Assembly: GCF_016894245.1 (NCBI RefSeq)
Contig: NZ_CP069792.1
Span: forward strand, 806,001-870,000
Direction: 5' to 3'
Length of the DNA stretch: 64,000 nt
Source: Corynebacterium kroppenstedtii
GTDB taxonomy: Bacteria; Actinomycetota; Actinomycetes; Mycobacteriales; Mycobacteriaceae
Positions 16,228 to 25,471 of this stretch are shown one piece after another. The first letter of the stretch is position 1. Each line of letters begins with the position of its first letter. A program made the translations under genes and the position numbers. Under the pieces are notes generated by a model that worked only from the letters and a program-made list of their open reading frames with translations, did no database searches and was not told where the DNA came from.

Positions 16228-18960
16228 CTACATGCGTGTTCGCCGTTCCCGCAGGATAAGGCCGATTCCAGCGATCGTGACGAGGATTCCCCCCACGGTC
16301 AGAACACCTTTCCAGGAGATACCTGGGGCAGATTGAATGGCGACGGTGGTGGGTTCAGACAGCGCCTGATTATGGTCGCCCGCTAGCCATAGTTTGAGTT
16401 TGGTTTGTTTACTCCGTGCCGCGATATCAGCATGCACCTGGAGGGTAACCGAACCACGGGCAGGCAACGTTTGTTTCAGCTCGTCAAGCTGGACGTTCGA
16501 CGGGCCCTGCCATTGGAGCGATGCCTTGACCGGGAGGGGTAAACCATTGCGCGCCACGATCAAGATCGGCGATGAATCCGACGTCCGCGTGTACACATTG
16601 CCCGGAGGAACGAGCTTCACCGAGGTCAAAAGGTTGTGAAGCATCGCCTGGCTTTTATCCAACAGCGTGTCCGAATACTGGGTGACGGTGTCGTATTTCT
16701 TTTCACTCCGTCGGCCGTCGTCAGTCAGTGCCCGAAGGAGATCTGTCCGTAACGGCGATGTGAAATTAAACCGCGTGAGCTCAATCCGATCATCATTGCT
16801 CATCATGGTGGTGAGTCGTGTGATTGACGACGCCTGCGTCGCTACCCGATGTATATCGTCGCTGCTTACCGCGCCGGGATCGTCATACGGGCGGTTCACA
16901 CTCCCCGTGGAATGTGGAGTTTGGGACGTGATAGCGGAGAGTGCGGTCGGTGTGGCGTCGCCACCGAGGAGTGTGCCAACCGCGTCTAGGAAAGCGGTGG
17001 CGTCTTCTTGGCTGGCTGTCCACTGCGCGGGAGGCGTGGCAAGGATAGGAGTGCGCGATTGAATCGTTTGCCACATGACGGCAATGGCGTCCTGCATACG
17101 CGCATGAGAGGAATCAAGCGTCTCGTGATAGCGAGTCAAAGGTGTGGAGTACGCGGCCGTTTCGGGTGTCCCCCCGGTTGCCGCAAGAGTGGCCCCCACG
17201 TCTGCGTTAAATGGAATGGCTGTCACACCGTGACCAACGTCGACAAGTTTGTTCTCCCACGTGGGTTGGTCTTGTTTATCTGAGTCGTCATCGCGTGAAC
17301 GAGCCCCGGAATTCCCACCAGCCGAATCAGCGTTGTCGGAGGAAGAACTATCGCCCGGTGCCGTATCAGATAGTTCTCCATTGTTAGGGGCAGGGCTTGT
17401 AGACAGCGAGTTATCCGCAACGAGCGTCGTGACATGCGGATCATGAGGAGGCCACGAGGCTGGCCGTACTGTGTTCGTAGACGCGTCGTCAGAAGTGAGA
17501 GTAACTGGATTGGCCTGTGGTTCCTCCGTGTTGGGCGTGTCATCAGATTTATCGGTTTTTGCGGCTCCTTGCTCAAATTGCGAGTTAAGGTCGACGGGCT
17601 CCCCATTGGTGTAGGCGTTAGCTAACGACGGTATGGCATCTTGGTTGAGGTAACCCGCGCCGGGAATGGCGATGTTGCTGAGTGTGCTAGTACCAAGGAT
17701 GGCTTGAATGGTCGCATCCCCGGTTGAGAGCGTTTGTGTAGCTAACCAAGGGTCTTTGGTGGCTGCGACGGCACTAAGGTTAGCCCCAGAAGTGGGCAGC
17801 GACACCACGCACCCACCGGATGCCGTGTCTTTGAGTTTCTTCAGCCACCTCTCAGCGTCGCCAGTGCCCTTGCCATCGCGCGTCTTCGTTCGATTGGAGG
17901 ACCCCCAACTATCCCGCAGGCGAGTGGTTTCACTCACGGCGCTGGGCCTCTCATTGGCCACCGAGTAACCGTGAGTCATTCTCTCCACTGTGGTAAGCAG
18001 ATCGGGATCGATGGCTAGACAGCTCGCTTCTTTAATGTCGTTATTTTTGTTGGCCGCAGTAGCGTAGGCCGACAACAAGCCATCGAGCCGACCTCCACGA
18101 GCGAGCTCATGAGCGAGTGTTTCGTCGCTCAGCAGAAGCGGTGCAGAGTCAGGGGCTTCACCAGTTTCACCAGGAACGATGGCCGAGCGGCTGGCAAGTG
18201 GCCAGAGGAAAGTAAATGGTACAGGCTGATTTTCAGTAGCCGGTTTATTGTCAGTGTCCGGTTTAGTTTTATCCCGGACGGGAAGTAAGAACCTCGAAGA
18301 ACCCTCATACGACCCCGCCTGGGCGCTGATCACGATGGGGTAGGTCCCTGGGTCAGTTATGCCTAAAGGTGTCGCCTTGCCACTCCCCTCCGTGATCGGA
18401 AGGTCAAAAGTCAACGTGGTGGATTCACCAGGTTTGAGAGTGACAGCGGCGTTATCGCTCGAGGAAGCGGTGGATTTATTGTCCTTGGTTGACTCGCCTT
18501 TTTTGGTCGATTCGCCTGCTGACGTTGACCCCGTAGATTGCGAGTCATTGGCCTGATCGTGATCCACAGCCCCGTTGATGAGCTCGTGGTTAAACACATC
18601 TTTGTTATCCGCCAACCGGAGCCGAGCAGATGCGGTGTCGACGACGGCATCGGAGCGCGACAGAGAATATGTAATGGAGTCGAGGGTGCTCGATGTTGAA
18701 TTCGTCAGCTTCACCGTGAACGCAACATGTCCATCGATCGTGGCAATCGTCGGATCAAGCTGGGAAATCGAGACATCAATATCGTTTTTGGAGTGCCCGT
18801 CCCGTGCCGAGGGGTTGGTCCATTGCGTCGATTCCGCAGCCTGGGCCGTAGGACCCTGATGCCCTGTTTCGGTGAGCGTCGCCGGGAGAATTCCGACGGC
18901 ACAAGCTACGGCACAAGCGCTGCACATGCCTAGGATGCGTGTGCCCCACGGTTTCACCAT
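16228..18960 (-). CDS. Secreted/membrane-anchored DUF6049-family protein
   Basis: 910 aa. Seen: a signal peptide (residues 1-42, with CSACAVACAVGILPATLTET), a long extracytoplasmic region with beta-sandwich-like segments (LDPTIATIDGHVAFTVKLTN) and two Ser/Asp/Asn-rich low-complexity inserts (about 150-180 and 520-600), a C-terminal TM helix (GVLTVGGILVTIAGIGLIL) and the basic end RERRTRM. It matches Rv3909 in position and architecture (between mutT4 and mviN), a conserved envelope protein of unknown role. Its start overlaps the mutT4 stop; a GTG at 18957 would give an exact GTGA overlap, indicating coupling. Confidence 0.88.
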   Translation of the reverse strand: MVKPWGTRILGMCSACAVACAVGILPATLTETGHQGPTAQAAESTQWTNPSARDGHSKNDIDVSISQLDPTIATIDGHVAFTVKLTNSTSSTLDSITYSLSRSDAVVDTASARLRLADNKDVFNHELINGAVDHDQANDSQSTGSTSAGESTKKGESTKDNKSTASSSDNAAVTLKPGESTTLTFDLPITEGSGKATPLGITDPGTYPIVISAQAGSYEGSSRFLLPVRDKTKPDTDNKPATENQPVPFTFLWPLASRSAIVPGETGEAPDSAPLLLSDETLAHELARGGRLDGLLSAYATAANKNNDIKEASCLAIDPDLLTTVERMTHGYSVANERPSAVSETTRLRDSWGSSNRTKTRDGKGTGDAERWLKKLKDTASGGCVVSLPTSGANLSAVAATKDPWLATQTLSTGDATIQAILGTSTLSNIAIPGAGYLNQDAIPSLANAYTNGEPVDLNSQFEQGAAKTDKSDDTPNTEEPQANPVTLTSDDASTNTVRPASWPPHDPHVTTLVADNSLSTSPAPNNGELSDTAPGDSSSSDNADSAGGNSGARSRDDDSDKQDQPTWENKLVDVGHGVTAIPFNADVGATLAATGGTPETAAYSTPLTRYHETLDSSHARMQDAIAVMWQTIQSRTPILATPPAQWTASQEDATAFLDAVGTLLGGDATPTALSAITSQTPHSTGSVNRPYDDPGAVSSDDIHRVATQASSITRLTTMMSNDDRIELTRFNFTSPLRTDLLRALTDDGRRSEKKYDTVTQYSDTLLDKSQAMLHNLLTSVKLVPPGNVYTRTSDSSPILIVARNGLPLPVKASLQWQGPSNVQLDELKQTLPARGSVTLQVHADIAARSKQTKLKLWLAGDHNQALSEPTTVAIQSAPGISWKGVLTVGGILVTIAGIGLILRERRTRM

Positions 18961-19859
18961 GGCGTCATCCTTCCCTCCGCATGGGCTTGACGTGCGAGAT
19001 CCGGCAGAATCTCGTGTGCGCGCCGGGCCAATTTCCGTTCATCCCCGTAAGCTAGCCGTTCAACGAGTTCAGAGGCAGGGGCCCACGTAACCTCGGTGAC
19101 TTCAGGATCATCATCATTAAATATGCCGTCCACGTATTCCAACAGATGGTGGTGGACCGTTTTATGGATGCGGATTCCGTCGGAGACGAACCAATAGTCA
19201 ATAGTTCCCAGGTCCGCGAAGACACGTCCGGTTAATCCGGTTTCTTCCCACACTTCGCGCTCGGCGGTCGTGGTATGGTCCTCGCCTTGTTCAACGTGAC
19301 CTTTGGGGATGGACCATAGTAGTCGCCCACGTCGGTCAAGCCGCCCGATAAGGCATACATAAATGCGATCCATATTCACAATCCCGGCGTCGTCAACAGC
19401 TTCGGCTAATCCAGAGACGACGAGCCCGCCGGCGGAGGTTTCTTCCGAGGTAGGCATGTAGACGGAAGCGAGGGCGCGAGATTTATTCCGCCTGGTATTT
19501 CGTGCCCCGCGGCCGGAGCGTTGGTCACGTGATCTACCAGGCCGCGAACGCTTCCCAGCATCGCGCGAGCTGTTTCGTCGCGATGCAGTAGCACGCTTCT
19601 GGTGTGGCTTGTTTTTATCTCGCGACGAATTTTTATCTCGCGACGAGCCGTTGCCCTGACTGTGGTTACTGCGCGGTGTGCGAGGCTGATTGTCCTTTTT
19701 CTTATCGCCATCATGACGATTGTTTTTCGAGCTCGAGGTGCTGCGCCGGCGTCGGCCTCCGTTAGTGCGCCGCGTGCGCCGTGGCGATCCGCCGCCCCCC
19801 GTGTGGCCAGCGTCGGACGAGTGATGGCTCGCTGACTGTGGCCGTGTGCTCCTACTCAT
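18954..19859 (-). CDS. mutT4: Nudix hydrolase with long basic disordered N-terminus (MutT4-like)
   Basis: 301 aa. The C-terminal half is a Nudix domain with the full box GX5EX7REUXEEXGU, read as GHVEQGEDHTTTAEREVWEE followed by TGL, so a pyrophosphohydrolase of nucleotides or derivatives is expected. The first ~135 residues are an Arg/Lys/Ser/Asn-rich low-complexity region (repeats of SSRDKN, RSRDQRSGRG) that could bind nucleic acid. Position matches Rv3908 (mutT4), divergent from pcnA. ATG 19859 was used because upstream in-frame codons look unlike protein; the basic stretch is unusually long for the family. Confidence 0.88.
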   Translation of the reverse strand: MSRSTRPQSASHHSSDAGHTGGGGSPRRTRRTNGGRRRRSTSSSKNNRHDGDKKKDNQPRTPRSNHSQGNGSSRDKNSSRDKNKPHQKRATASRRNSSRDAGKRSRPGRSRDQRSGRGARNTRRNKSRALASVYMPTSEETSAGGLVVSGLAEAVDDAGIVNMDRIYVCLIGRLDRRGRLLWSIPKGHVEQGEDHTTTAEREVWEETGLTGRVFADLGTIDYWFVSDGIRIHKTVHHHLLEYVDGIFNDDDPEVTEVTWAPASELVERLAYGDERKLARRAHEILPDLARQAHAEGRMTPW

Positions 19860-19923
19860 TCTTTTCAGGATAGAGGCCGATGAACCCATGTGGGTAGATG
19901 GGCCAGTCATCACGCACGTTCAT

Positions 19924-19950
19924 TGTGGATAAGTGGTCACGTGTGGATAA
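19924..19950. promoter_or_regulatory. Two perfect DnaA boxes between mutT4 and pcnA
   Basis: TGTGGATAA (reverse complement of TTATCCACA) occurs at 19924-19932 and again at 19942-19950, 18 bp apart and in the same orientation. They lie in the divergent mutT4/pcnA control region. Two exact 9-mers this close are unlikely by chance, so DnaA binding as a regulator or titration site is plausible. Confidence 0.6.
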
Positions 19951-20010
19951 CTCGCGTCATAATAATCGGTGGGGGCTAGATCGATCTTGGCGACCGGTAC
20001 GATATCTGAC

Positions 20011-21522
20011 ATGGCTGGTTCGTCCTCACTATCCCATTCGCATCCGTCCTCTTCGAGTCCTTCTCATGACACGTCCGTTGTAGAAGCAGAGTATTTGGCA
20101 CGCGCGCATAGAGACTTAGCCTCATTAGTCCCCGTGATGACACCGCTCGCCAGGGCCTTTAACGAAAAGGATTGTGATCTCTACTTGGTTGGAGGTTCAG
20201 TCAGAGATGCTCTTCTAGGGCGCTTGAGTAGTGATCTTGACTTTACGACGAATGCCCGGCCGCACGATATCCACCGGCTGTTGGAGAGTACGTGCGACGC
20301 CGTGTGGGATACGGGCATTGACTACGGCACGGTTTCGGGTCAACGGAGTGGCCAAGATATAGAAGTGACGACTTTTCGCGCCGACACCTATGACGGTGAA
20401 TCAAGAAACCCGGAGGTCACCTTTGGTGATTCCTTGGACAAAGACTTAACCCGCAGGGATTTCACTGTCAACGCGATGGCTGTCGAGGTTCGCGGCGATG
20501 GATCGCAGGTGTTTCACGATCCGCTTCACGGTTTAACCGACCTCGTTCGCGGTGTCCTCGATACACCGGACGATCCCGCGATTTCGTTTCACGACGACCC
20601 ACTCCGGATGCTCCGGGCCTGCCGTTTTGTGTCCCAACTGGGGCTACGCGTCGCTCCACGTGTGCGTCAGGCAATGGAGAGAATGGCCGAGGACATCCAG
20701 CGGATCACAGCGGAACGGATCCACGCTGAGCTGGATAAATTAATCCTCGGGGATCACCCGACTGATGGGATTGAACTGATGGTGGACGCCGGGCTGGCGG
20801 ACTACATCATTCCCGAAATCCCTGCTATGCGTATGACTCGTGACGAGCACATGCAACACAAAGATGTGTATGCCCATTCGTTGCAGGTGCTACGCCAAGC
20901 CATTGACCGTGAACCCGATGGTCCGGATTTAGTCCTGCGGTGGGCTGCGCTGCTCCATGATTGCGGAAAGCCCAGCACGCGCGCCCCCAAACCCGGTGGA
21001 GGCGTCACTTTTTACCACCATGATGTGGTGGGGGCGAAAATGGCCCGTAAGCGATTCAGGGCATTGAAATACAGTAAGCAGTTCATCAAAGATGTCTCGG
21101 GATTGATTTATCTGCACCAGCGCTTCCACGGCTATACCGAAAAAGCATGGAATGACTCCGCTGTTCGTCGCTATGTGACCGATGCAGGTCCACTTTTGCC
21201 CCGGCTCCATCGGCTCGTTCGGGCGGACTGTACAACCAGGAATAAGGCGAAAGCCCGACGTTTACAGAGGTTGTACGACGATCTCGAACGCCGTATTGAG
21301 GAGATTCAGCATAAAGAGGATCTTGCTCGCATCCGTCCAGACCTTGACGGAAACGACATTATGACGATCCTAGATATTGGGCCAGGACCGATGGTAGGAA
21401 AAGCCTGGAAGCACATGAAGGATGTTCGCCTGGACCAGGGGCCTCTAGAGCGCGAAGACGCCATCCTAGAGCTGAAAAAATGGTGGACTGAGGAACAGGA
21501 GTCAGAGGAGCAACATTCATGA
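20011..21522 (+). CDS. pcnA: CCA-adding tRNA nucleotidyltransferase
   Basis: 503-aa class II nucleotidyltransferase that builds or repairs the tRNA 3' CCA end. Seen: head motif LYLVGGSVRDALLGR and the catalytic DLDFTT, the RRDFTVNAMA motif, and an HD hydrolase domain with WAALLHDCGKPSTRAP plus downstream histidines, as in the actinobacterial Rv3907c type. ATG 20011 begins MAGSSSLSHSH; a GTG at 19969 would add 14 residues. Neither has a clear ribosome binding site, so the start is uncertain. The stop overlaps yqgE by 4 nt (ATGA). Confidence 0.94.
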   Translation: MAGSSSLSHSHPSSSSPSHDTSVVEAEYLARAHRDLASLVPVMTPLARAFNEKDCDLYLVGGSVRDALLGRLSSDLDFTTNARPHDIHRLLESTCDAVWDTGIDYGTVSGQRSGQDIEVTTFRADTYDGESRNPEVTFGDSLDKDLTRRDFTVNAMAVEVRGDGSQVFHDPLHGLTDLVRGVLDTPDDPAISFHDDPLRMLRACRFVSQLGLRVAPRVRQAMERMAEDIQRITAERIHAELDKLILGDHPTDGIELMVDAGLADYIIPEIPAMRMTRDEHMQHKDVYAHSLQVLRQAIDREPDGPDLVLRWAALLHDCGKPSTRAPKPGGGVTFYHHDVVGAKMARKRFRALKYSKQFIKDVSGLIYLHQRFHGYTEKAWNDSAVRRYVTDAGPLLPRLHRLVRADCTTRNKAKARRLQRLYDDLERRIEEIQHKEDLARIRPDLDGNDIMTILDIGPGPMVGKAWKHMKDVRLDQGPLEREDAILELKKWWTEEQESEEQHS

Positions 21523-22124
21523 GTGATATCTACAGTGATCGCCTGTTCAATGGGTTGAGTAAAACACCGCCGGAGGCGGGAATGTTGCTGGTCTCTGCAC
21601 CAGGAACGGTGTCCGCAGAACTGACCCGTTCCGTTATTTTCCTTCTCGACGTTGGCCCCGATGGTGCCGTCGGCGTTGACCTGACAGAACGCACAGAGAT
21701 GGCAACACACAACGTCCTGCCCCAGTGGACGCCCCTTATTACTGCCCCGCAGGTGATTTATCTCGGCGGTCCCGTGGGGCACAACACTGTTCTTGCCGTC
21801 GGAGTAGCGAAACCAGATACCGCTATCGACGACACCACGCTGTTCTCCACCACAGCACACCGATTTGTCACGGTTAATTTAGATGCCGACCCCGATGACG
21901 TGAAAGGGAAGCTTCACGGTCTTCGCATGTTTGGCGGATACGCCGGGTGGGGGCCAGGACAACTCAATGCCGAGATCGAGCGGGGGAATTGGTACGTTGC
22001 GCCTGCATTAACCGAAGATGTCCTCGCACCCGCCAATGTCGATGTCTGGGGGCAAGTTATGCGTCGTCAAGAGCAGCCACTCCCCCTCTTTGCGACTTAC
22101 CCTATCGACCCGAACGAGAACTAA
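21519..22124 (+). CDS. YqgE/AlgH family protein
   Basis: 201-aa protein of the UPF0301 (YqgE/AlgH) family. Seen: N-terminal GMLLVSAPGTVSAELTRSVI, the GAVGVDLTERTEM segment and the hallmark IYLGGPVGHNTVLAVG, with the aromatic FGGYAGWGPGQLNAEIERG near the C-terminus. The molecular role is unknown; the Pseudomonas homologue influences alginate expression. Translationally coupled to pcnA through ATGA. Confidence 0.93.
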   Translation: MSDIYSDRLFNGLSKTPPEAGMLLVSAPGTVSAELTRSVIFLLDVGPDGAVGVDLTERTEMATHNVLPQWTPLITAPQVIYLGGPVGHNTVLAVGVAKPDTAIDDTTLFSTTAHRFVTVNLDADPDDVKGKLHGLRMFGGYAGWGPGQLNAEIERGNWYVAPALTEDVLAPANVDVWGQVMRRQEQPLPLFATYPIDPNEN

Positions 22125-22155
22125 ACCGACACCCCGCACCCGTAGAGAACATGTT

Positions 22156-22956
22156 ATGGACACACCACCACACAGCGGATCACCGCAGGACAACCCCGCA
22201 CACGGCGGTACGGTAAACCACGATATCCGTCAAGGTCTAGCCGAAACCTGGGCAATTGGGTTGGGGCTTATTCCGCTTGGGCTTTCCTTTGGTCTTCTGG
22301 TCGTTCAGTCAGGTTTCGCCTGGTGGTGGGCACCAATATTGTCCACCATCATCTATGCCGGATCCATGGAGTTCCTGGCCATCAGCCTAATTAGCAGCGG
22401 GATTGGGCTGTTTTCCGCTGGATTAACAGCGCTAATGGTGAACTTCCGTCACGCGTTCTACGGCCTTACGTTCCCTCGCCACGCGATTAAAAGCCGCGCC
22501 TGGCGGGCCTATTCCACGTATGCGTTGACGGATGAGTCCTATGCCATCGCATCGACATCAATGGCGAAAAACACCTCGATTAGCGGAGTCCACGTTCTGA
22601 CAATCCAGGTCGTTGTCCAAGCCTTATGGTTGGCGTCGGGAATAGTCGGTGCCCTTGTCGGGCAGTACATTCCCACCATCGACGGGATGTCCTTCGCCCT
22701 CGTCGCCCTGTTCATTGTTCTCACCATGGAGTCATTTTCTGCGAATCCCGACTGGTCTTTACCAAACCTCGCCCTGATCTGCGCGGCCGTCGGATGGCTA
22801 GTGTCAGAACAATCTCTCATGGTTATCGGGTTAGGGCTCTACCTTGCGGTGCTTCTCGTGCGCTTTTGGTCTCCAACTGTTGACGACACCCTCACGCTGC
22901 GGTCTAGCCGTGACCAGTTTGAACCCATCGATGGTGAAGGGGAAACACAACGATGA
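22156..22956 (+). CDS. AzlC-family branched-chain amino acid exporter, large subunit (BrnF-like)
   Basis: 266-aa membrane protein of the AzlC (LIV-E) family with 6-7 hydrophobic segments. Seen: LGLIPLGLSFGLLVVQSGFA, APILSTIIYAGSMEFLAISL and ALMVNFRHAFYGLTFPRH, the characteristic FRHxxYG motif. With the following AzlD protein it should form a two-component exporter of isoleucine, leucine, valine and methionine like C. glutamicum BrnFE. No Lrp-type regulator is adjacent, unlike brnFE in C. glutamicum. ATG 22156 was chosen because upstream in-frame sequence overlaps yqgE. Confidence 0.9.
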   Translation: MDTPPHSGSPQDNPAHGGTVNHDIRQGLAETWAIGLGLIPLGLSFGLLVVQSGFAWWWAPILSTIIYAGSMEFLAISLISSGIGLFSAGLTALMVNFRHAFYGLTFPRHAIKSRAWRAYSTYALTDESYAIASTSMAKNTSISGVHVLTIQVVVQALWLASGIVGALVGQYIPTIDGMSFALVALFIVLTMESFSANPDWSLPNLALICAAVGWLVSEQSLMVIGLGLYLAVLLVRFWSPTVDDTLTLRSSRDQFEPIDGEGETQR

Positions 22957-23318
22957 ATCAAACGCTGGCTTATGGTGACTACGGGCTACCCGAAGGTGTG
23001 TCACTGTCTCACACGCTCGCGATGCTGTTCGTGATCGGTGTCGTCACCGTTGCTTTGCGCGCATTCCCATTTCCGTTTATTGCGCGTTTGCGGGGATCGG
23101 ATTTCGTGGCCCACCTCAGCCGAACCATGCCCGTGGGCGTAACCATGGTGCTCATTGTCTACACCGCTGTGGAAACATCGCATGACAGCGGCGGATGGTG
23201 GCCTGTCCTTGTAGCCATCGCGGGAACGTGCCTGCTCCACGTGTGGCGGCACAGTGTGACGCTCTCAATTTTCGGTGGAACCGCACTCTACGTTGTGCTT
23301 CTCAACGTTGTGGCGTAG
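22953..23318 (+). CDS. AzlD-family exporter small subunit (BrnE-like)
   Basis: 121-aa membrane protein with about four hydrophobic segments (LAMLFVIGVVTVALRAFPFP, the motif near the AzlD start; TMVLIVYTAVET; WPVLVAIAGTCLLHVWRHS; LYVVLLNVVA). It overlaps the AzlC gene by 4 nt (ATGA), the standard azlCD/brnFE arrangement, so the two subunits are probably made in equal amounts. Its 3' end overlaps the convergent transporter gene by 17 bp. Confidence 0.9.
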   Translation: MNQTLAYGDYGLPEGVSLSHTLAMLFVIGVVTVALRAFPFPFIARLRGSDFVAHLSRTMPVGVTMVLIVYTAVETSHDSGGWWPVLVAIAGTCLLHVWRHSVTLSIFGGTALYVVLLNVVA

Positions 23319-24303
23319 CGGCGTCCACCTTGGCCGATTCGTCTAACTGACGCGCGTATCGGCTCGCGCGCACAGAGCACACCATCAGCTGAATCTGATG
23401 AAACACCATCAACGGCAAGATGATCACCGCAGCGCTCTGGGGAAAAATGACGGCTGCCATAGGAAGGCCCGTCGCCAAAGACTTTTTAGTGCCGCAAAAC
23501 TGAATGGCTACGCGGTCGCCGTAATCGAAGCCGAAACGTTGAGCCGCTGTCCACGTCAGCCACAGCATCAGTTCCACCAAGATGAGAGACAGCAGGACAA
23601 CGATCACCAGCTGCCACCACGCGATCGACGTCCACACCCCCAACACGATCCCCTCCGAAAATGCTCCGTACACCACGAAAGCGATGGATAGCCGGTCCAC
23701 GTTTTTCGTCACGGGACTTGCCGACATCGTCGCGATTGGGCGCCACAAGCGTGCGACCTGACCAAGGATGAACGGCACAAGGAGCTGCAGTGCGACGTCG
23801 ATAAACACACTACCGGACACATGGAAGCCTGAACCCGACATGAAGAACATCACGAGGATGGGCGTGATCACGACACCTAACAGATTTGATGTCGACGCAC
23901 TGACGATGGCGCCCGCGACATTCCCCCTGGCAACTGACGTAAATGCCACCGAAGACTGCACGGTTGAGGGTACGAGGCAGAGGAATAAAAACCCGGCATA
24001 AAGGTTGTGCCCAACCAGGTGTTGAAGTGGGAAGAGCGCGATACCGATGACCGGAAACACGACGTAGGTAAAAACCAGAATGAGGGTATGAAGACGCCAA
24101 TGCTTGAGACCCTCGACAGCCTCTGCGGGTGAGAGGCGCGCGCCGTAAAGGAAAAACAGAAACGCAATCGCCCCCGTGGTGACGGTGTCCCACGCGCTGG
24201 CAAAAGCCCCCTGAGCAGGGAAAAGGATAGCGATCGCCACTGCTGAGAGGATCATGACGATCAACGTATCGGGCCGCCAGGAGGCAATTTTGCGAATATT
24301 CAC
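23302..24303 (-). CDS. Bile acid:sodium symporter (BASS/SBF-like) family transporter
   Basis: 333 aa with about 9-10 TM helices. Seen: GAIAFLFFLYGARLSPAEAV, where the family has FFLQGLxL, then VPSTVQSSVAFTSVARGN, GVVITPILVMFF, and AIQFCGTKKSLATGLPMAAV with the conserved FCGxxKSL signature of the YfeH/SLC10A7 branch. The substrate is unknown; this branch is annotated as a putative Na+-dependent transporter. Convergent with the AzlD gene (17-bp overlap). A short AT-rich promoter region lies upstream. Confidence 0.9.
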   Translation of the reverse strand: MNIRKIASWRPDTLIVMILSAVAIAILFPAQGAFASAWDTVTTGAIAFLFFLYGARLSPAEAVEGLKHWRLHTLILVFTYVVFPVIGIALFPLQHLVGHNLYAGFLFLCLVPSTVQSSVAFTSVARGNVAGAIVSASTSNLLGVVITPILVMFFMSGSGFHVSGSVFIDVALQLLVPFILGQVARLWRPIATMSASPVTKNVDRLSIAFVVYGAFSEGIVLGVWTSIAWWQLVIVVLLSLILVELMLWLTWTAAQRFGFDYGDRVAIQFCGTKKSLATGLPMAAVIFPQSAAVIILPLMVFHQIQLMVCSVRASRYARQLDESAKVDAATPQR

Positions 24304-24583
24304 GTCACTATTCTAAAAACCTTCGCACCGGGGCGAGGGGTATGGAGGAAAATAGCCCTCGCGGCCGGAAAAGTACCACTAGTGCGAAAGAATTGGATAC
24401 CTGCGTACAAAGCGATTCGGTTAGGTTTTCTAGGTGCACGCCGCGGGTGAGTGAGAACTACATGTGAAGCGCCAACACACTTTCAAACGAGAAATAATTA
24501 GTGTGTCGAAACCGTTGTGTTATTATTTCGCTCATACGTTTTTCAGTACAAAAGTAAATGTTGAGATGATAAGGAGCTGCGTG
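24304..24583. other. Intergenic control region before the pseudo-ATPase/YhgE pair
   Basis: 280 bp between divergent genes with no ORF that looks real. It becomes AT-rich from about 24470 (several TTATTA and AAAT runs), with AAGGAG at 24571-24576 serving the next gene. No clear operator palindrome was seen. Confidence 0.4.
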
Positions 24584-25471
24584 GTGCGAAGTAGCTTCAT
24601 GCCTGTGGACATTTCGGCACAAGACGTCGAGCTGTCGACCAAAAGGGGCCCGGTGTACGGACCGCTAAGTTTCACTGTTCAACCGGGAGAAACGGTCGCG
24701 CTTGTCGCCGGCCAGTCCAACGGGCTGTCGAGCCTGTTACTCACCCTGGTGGGGCGCATGAAGCCCTCGGGCGGAACAATCACCGTGGGTGGACTCACCA
24801 TTCCCCAACACATGCGGAAAGTCCAAAAGATTGCGACATTCGCTGGCTTTGAGAATCTGGATGATTTGGATCCTGCACTGACCATCGCGGAAATAGCTTA
24901 CGAGCGGATTTCGCTCGAATCACCGCTCATTGCACGTCGGCCTGGGTGGGAGGGCGATCATATGATGTCATGCCTCCACGCAGCTTTTGGTTCCGAGCCC
25001 CCGGGACCGGACGTTCCCATCGAAGACCTCACGGTGTTGGGGCAGGCGCAGGCGAGGCTTTTCGTCGCCCTCGTGTGTCGCCCCTCTGTGATCAGTTATA
25101 ACGATGTCGATTCCCTCCGCAATCCAAACGATCAAGCTGCATTATGGGAATCACTGCAGCGTGCCTCTGCTCTAGGAATAACTATTGTCGCGAACACCGC
25201 GAACGTCGGCGCTATTCCTGAGGGTGTACGACAGATCTTCGCTGAGCGTCCCGACAATCGGGATGAAAACCGTGTTATTGATGAGCCCGCAGATGAGTTC
25301 GTGGCTGAGCAGACGCGCGCCGATATCCCCCGCTCCCCCAGGACGACTCCCCAGGACGACTCCAGACTAAGGAGCACGCAAGACACCACAACCCGCTCCA
25401 GAGCAGGTAGTACACCTGCTTATCAGCACACCCATGCTCTCGCCGCCGAGGAGGCTAACCATGGCGAATAA
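24584..25471 (+). CDS. ABC-type ATPase homologue with degenerate nucleotide-binding motifs
   Basis: 295 aa. The fold follows an ABC ATPase: GPLSFTVQPGETVALVAG is the strand before the P-loop, then LVGRMKPSGGTITVGGLTI, a Q-loop-like region and a C-terminal helix-strand pair (QRASALGITIVANTANVG). But the Walker A reads GQSNGLSSLLL (no GK[ST]), the signature region reads VLGQAQARL instead of LSGGQ, and Walker B has SYNDVD with no DE. It therefore probably binds ATP weakly or not at all. GTG 24584 has AAGGAG 7 bases upstream. The C-terminal ~60 residues are Arg/Ser/Thr-rich. Its stop overlaps the YhgE/Pip gene by 11 nt, so the two are coupled. Confidence 0.75.
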   Translation: MRSSFMPVDISAQDVELSTKRGPVYGPLSFTVQPGETVALVAGQSNGLSSLLLTLVGRMKPSGGTITVGGLTIPQHMRKVQKIATFAGFENLDDLDPALTIAEIAYERISLESPLIARRPGWEGDHMMSCLHAAFGSEPPGPDVPIEDLTVLGQAQARLFVALVCRPSVISYNDVDSLRNPNDQAALWESLQRASALGITIVANTANVGAIPEGVRQIFAERPDNRDENRVIDEPADEFVAEQTRADIPRSPRTTPQDDSRLRSTQDTTTRSRAGSTPAYQHTHALAAEEANHGE

